Of a stretch of 50,498 nucleotides of DNA, positions 48,283 to 50,498 are shown in pieces; within the stretch, counting starts at the first letter, position 1; each line of letters begins with the position of its first letter. Location of the stretch: contig JADLHM010000030.1 of NCBI GenBank assembly GCA_020848745.1, positions 1 to 50,498 of the forward strand, read 5' to 3'. The position numbers were made by a program, and so were the translations under genes. The notes beneath the pieces were generated by a model that saw only the letters and a program-made list of their open reading frames with translations, did not search any database and was not told the DNA's origin. The DNA comes from Deltaproteobacteria bacterium. Its GTDB lineage: Bacteria; Desulfobacterota; Binatia; UTPRO1.

Positions 48283-50498
48283 TCAGCGGCTCTTCGCTTC
48301 CGTGGGCCGCCCCGCTCCGCCCGGCGCGCCGGGCCCCTGATTCCGCGCCGATCGCTGCCTCCCCGGACGTCCGCCGCCCGCGTGTCGTTCGCGACGGCCG
48401 CGACCTCCCCGTCCCTCGTCGAAATCTTCGGTGGGGCGGACGTGCAGCTTGACATGCTCCATGACCCGCGCGCAGGCGGCCGCGAACCTGGCGGCGAGGG
48501 CACGCGTCTCGTCGCTCGGCACCAGGGCGAGCCGCCGCCACGCCTCCTCCGCCTGCTCGACCGTCTTGCGGGCGGCGCGCCATCGCGACTCGTCGGGGCG
48601 CACACCCATCGCGTTGTTCGCCAGCGCCGTCCGCAGCCGCTCCGCGAGCGACGCGGCGCTCGATGCGCTCGCCGCGGCGACGGGCGCGTCCCCCTTCACG
48701 AGCTGCTCGACCTTCGCGACGAGCTTCTCGAGACGCGCATGCATCGCGTCGGGGTCGAGGTCCGTCCCGGCGAACGCCGCGGACCAGCGGCCGACCAGTG
48801 CGGCGAGCGCGATACGCCAGCGTTCGTGGAGCGCCTGCATCTCGGCGCCCTCGACCCGCGGCAGATTCGACAACCCCGTCCGGAGCGACTGCACCCGCGC
48901 CGCGAGATCGTCGGGAACCTCCTCGAGCCCAGCCAGATCCTCCAGCGCCGCCACCAGCGCCGCATGCTCGGCGACTTTCTCGGCGGCCGCGATCGTGTGC
49001 CGGTCGTGGTACCGAGCGAAGAACGCGTCCGCCGCCGAGCGGAAGCGGTTCCAGATCGCCTCGCGCTGCTCGCGGCCGACGGGGCCGATGGTCTTCCATT
49101 CGGCCTGCAGCTTCTTGAGCTCGGACGCGGTCGCATCCCAGTCCGTCGATGCCGCCAGCTGTTCGGCGCGCTCGCACAGGGCCTCCCGGCGCGCCAGGTT
49201 CTCCCCCCATTCCTTCTTCTGGGAGCTGAGCGCGCCGCGGCGACCGGTGAAGAAGGTGTTGCACGCGGCGCGAAAACGCCGCGCCAGCTCGCGGCCGGCC
49301 TCGCGCGGCGCCGGTCCGGTGTCCTCCCAGGCTTTCTGCAGCTCCCGGAGCCGCGCGGCGGTCCTCGCCCAGTCGGTCGAGTCGGCGAGCGCTTCCGCCT
49401 GCTCGACGAGCGTCGCTTGGGCGGCGAGGTTCGCGCTGCGCTCCTGACGCAGCGCCGCGTAGTAGACCTCGCAGCGGCTCCGGATGAAGTCGGTCGCCGC
49501 CTTGAAGCGCTCCCACAACCGCCGCCCGACGTGATGCGGGACGGCCGCCACTTCCTGCCATCGGAGGTGGAGCTCACGCAGGGCCTTCGCCGTCGCCGCC
49601 AGGTCGCTCGCCGTGCCGGCTTCTTCCTCGGCTTTCAGCGACGCGACGATGGCGTCCGCCATCGCGATGAGCTCTTCCTGCTGCTGGACGTTGGCGAATC
49701 GTCGCCAGTCGTCCATGTCGCGCAGCTCCTGCACGCGAGGCGTCACCTGCTCCTGCACCGCACGCAGGGTCGCCACGACCTCGCGCGTCTCCTTCGTCGT
49801 GCGCGCGCCGATCTCCCCGATCGCGGCGGCGAGATCGCGGAGCAGTCGTTCGCCTTCTCGCAGGGTGACGGTGTCCGCCGCGGCCGCACGCTTACCGCGC
49901 TCGGCCAACCGCACGAGCTTCTCCACCCGATCCTGTGTCGCCTTGGCGGCCGCTTCGCGTGCGGCCGCCTCGTGGGCCTCGAAGGCAGCCGCCACGATCG
50001 CCAGGCGATCCGCCAGGTCGGAGACCGGTTGCGCCGCGTCGTTCAGCCTCGCGACCAGCGCGCGCGCCGCGCGGGAAAGGGTCCGCCATCGCGCGACCGC
50101 CGTCGGATCGACCTCGCCGGAGAGGCCTTCCGCCTCCACGACCAGGGCGTCGAGCGCGTCGCGATCCTCCCGGAAGGCGACGGCCCGGGCGTGCCCTCGA
50201 CGGCGGGCGGCGAGCGTCGCCGCGAATCGCGCGGCCAGCTCGGCACCCTCGACTTCGTATTCGACGAGAGGCGCGAGCGCGGCCCATTCGGCTTCGAGCG
50301 CATCCAGTCGTTCGCGAAGGTCGTCGCCTTCCATGATCTCGACGGTCCGACAGAGCGCCTCGCGGCTCGCCAGCGCCTCCTCGCGTCGACGTCGCTCGGC
50401 GCAGGCCGCCTCGATCTCGCCGCGACGCTGCATGATCCGCGCGCGCGCCGCGTCGGCGCCGGCGGCGAATCGCCGCGCGACCGCCGCGTCCGTGCTCG
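48283..50498 (-). CDS. DUF349 coiled-coil repeat protein (5' end outside window)
   Basis: At least 738 residues; the frame is still open at the window edge (STDAAVARRFAAGADAARAR...), so the start is outside. The protein is almost fully helical and contains repeated DUF349 units of ~70 residues, each with an LQ..W...GP....E....RFR.A...F core, for example LRELQKAWEDTGPAPREAGRELARRFRAACNTFF and LKKLQAEWKTIGPVGREQREAIWNRFRSAADAFF. The C-terminal ~45 residues are a basic, Gly/Arg-rich tail (GRGGRGRRERHAGGGRPG). DUF349 proteins are often linked to RNA or ribosome-related functions, but this one's role is unknown. It is the last visible gene on this strand. Confidence 0.9.
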   Translation of the reverse strand, partial: STDAAVARRFAAGADAARARIMQRRGEIEAACAERRRREEALASREALCRTVEIMEGDDLRERLDALEAEWAALAPLVEYEVEGAELAARFAATLAARRRGHARAVAFREDRDALDALVVEAEGLSGEVDPTAVARWRTLSRAARALVARLNDAAQPVSDLADRLAIVAAAFEAHEAAAREAAAKATQDRVEKLVRLAERGKRAAAADTVTLREGERLLRDLAAAIGEIGARTTKETREVVATLRAVQEQVTPRVQELRDMDDWRRFANVQQQEELIAMADAIVASLKAEEEAGTASDLAATAKALRELHLRWQEVAAVPHHVGRRLWERFKAATDFIRSRCEVYYAALRQERSANLAAQATLVEQAEALADSTDWARTAARLRELQKAWEDTGPAPREAGRELARRFRAACNTFFTGRRGALSSQKKEWGENLARREALCERAEQLAASTDWDATASELKKLQAEWKTIGPVGREQREAIWNRFRSAADAFFARYHDRHTIAAAEKVAEHAALVAALEDLAGLEEVPDDLAARVQSLRTGLSNLPRVEGAEMQALHERWRIALAALVGRWSAAFAGTDLDPDAMHARLEKLVAKVEQLVKGDAPVAAASASSAASLAERLRTALANNAMGVRPDESRWRAARKTVEQAEEAWRRLALVPSDETRALAARFAAACARVMEHVKLHVRPTEDFDEGRGGRGRRERHAGGGRPGRQRSARNQGPGAPGGAGRPTEAKSR

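Overview
The window is a GC-rich stretch of bacterial chromosome with dense genes. Many neighbouring genes overlap by 4 bp (ATGA or GTGA), and many products are exported proteins. Dockerin-like DxDxSGxxTVTD repeats, TPT-type linkers, matrixin-type proteases and Cys-rich secreted proteins of this style suggest a deltaproteobacterial-type lineage, such as Binatota, Desulfobacterota or Myxococcota. That assignment is inferred from protein style and was not tested. I saw no rRNA, tRNA, CRISPR array, phage or intact insertion sequence.

Layout. 0-3 kb: the end of a lipoprotein with a cohesin-like domain, a terminator, and an opposing pair encoding a dockerin-like secreted protein and an outer-membrane barrel. 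3.5-11.3 kb: a four-gene overlapping operon of PP2C phosphatase, giant membrane Ser/Thr kinase, small exported protein and dockerin-bearing zinc protease. 11.5-16 kb: transaldolase/phosphoglucose isomerase fusion and glucose-6-phosphate dehydrogenase; 6-phosphogluconate dehydrogenase lies at 27.4-28.4 kb, so much of the pentose phosphate route is present. 16.2-17 kb: an AbrB/Doc toxin-antitoxin pair. 17-25.2 kb: a winged-helix/AAA-ATPase regulator with secreted-protein genes that share an operator. 25.4-31.3 kb: metallophosphoesterase, PAS protein, small secreted protein, Gnd, TrmO and a large exported protein. 31.7-35.1 kb: a divergent membrane pyrophosphatase, a VapBC pair, and a duplicated piece of the pyrophosphatase gene. 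35.1-40.2 kb: an HxlR regulator divergent from a redox operon of molybdopterin oxidoreductase, half-length enoyl-CoA hydratase and flavin amine oxidase fused to cytochrome c. 40.4-44.4 kb: a decayed gene, a Cys-rich secreted protein, and a lipase with its foldase. 44.5-47.6 kb: an aminotransferase, SCP2 and APC permease operon. 47.8-50.5 kb: gene debris and a partial DUF349 protein.

The strongest candidate for something undescribed is in the 17.7-25.2 kb block. Three intergenic sites carry the same array of 6-bp half-sites repeating every 11 bp. Each is followed, after exactly 19 bp, by a -10-like TA-hexamer reading into a minus-strand gene. One site also lies directly against the start codon of the ATPase regulator. 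This looks like a local regulon of a signal-responsive wHTH-AAA-TPR regulator controlling two exported proteins and a small conserved protein. Other points of interest are a possible cohesin-dockerin surface system linked to a phosphatase/kinase/protease operon, and an amine oxidase with its own fused cytochrome c.
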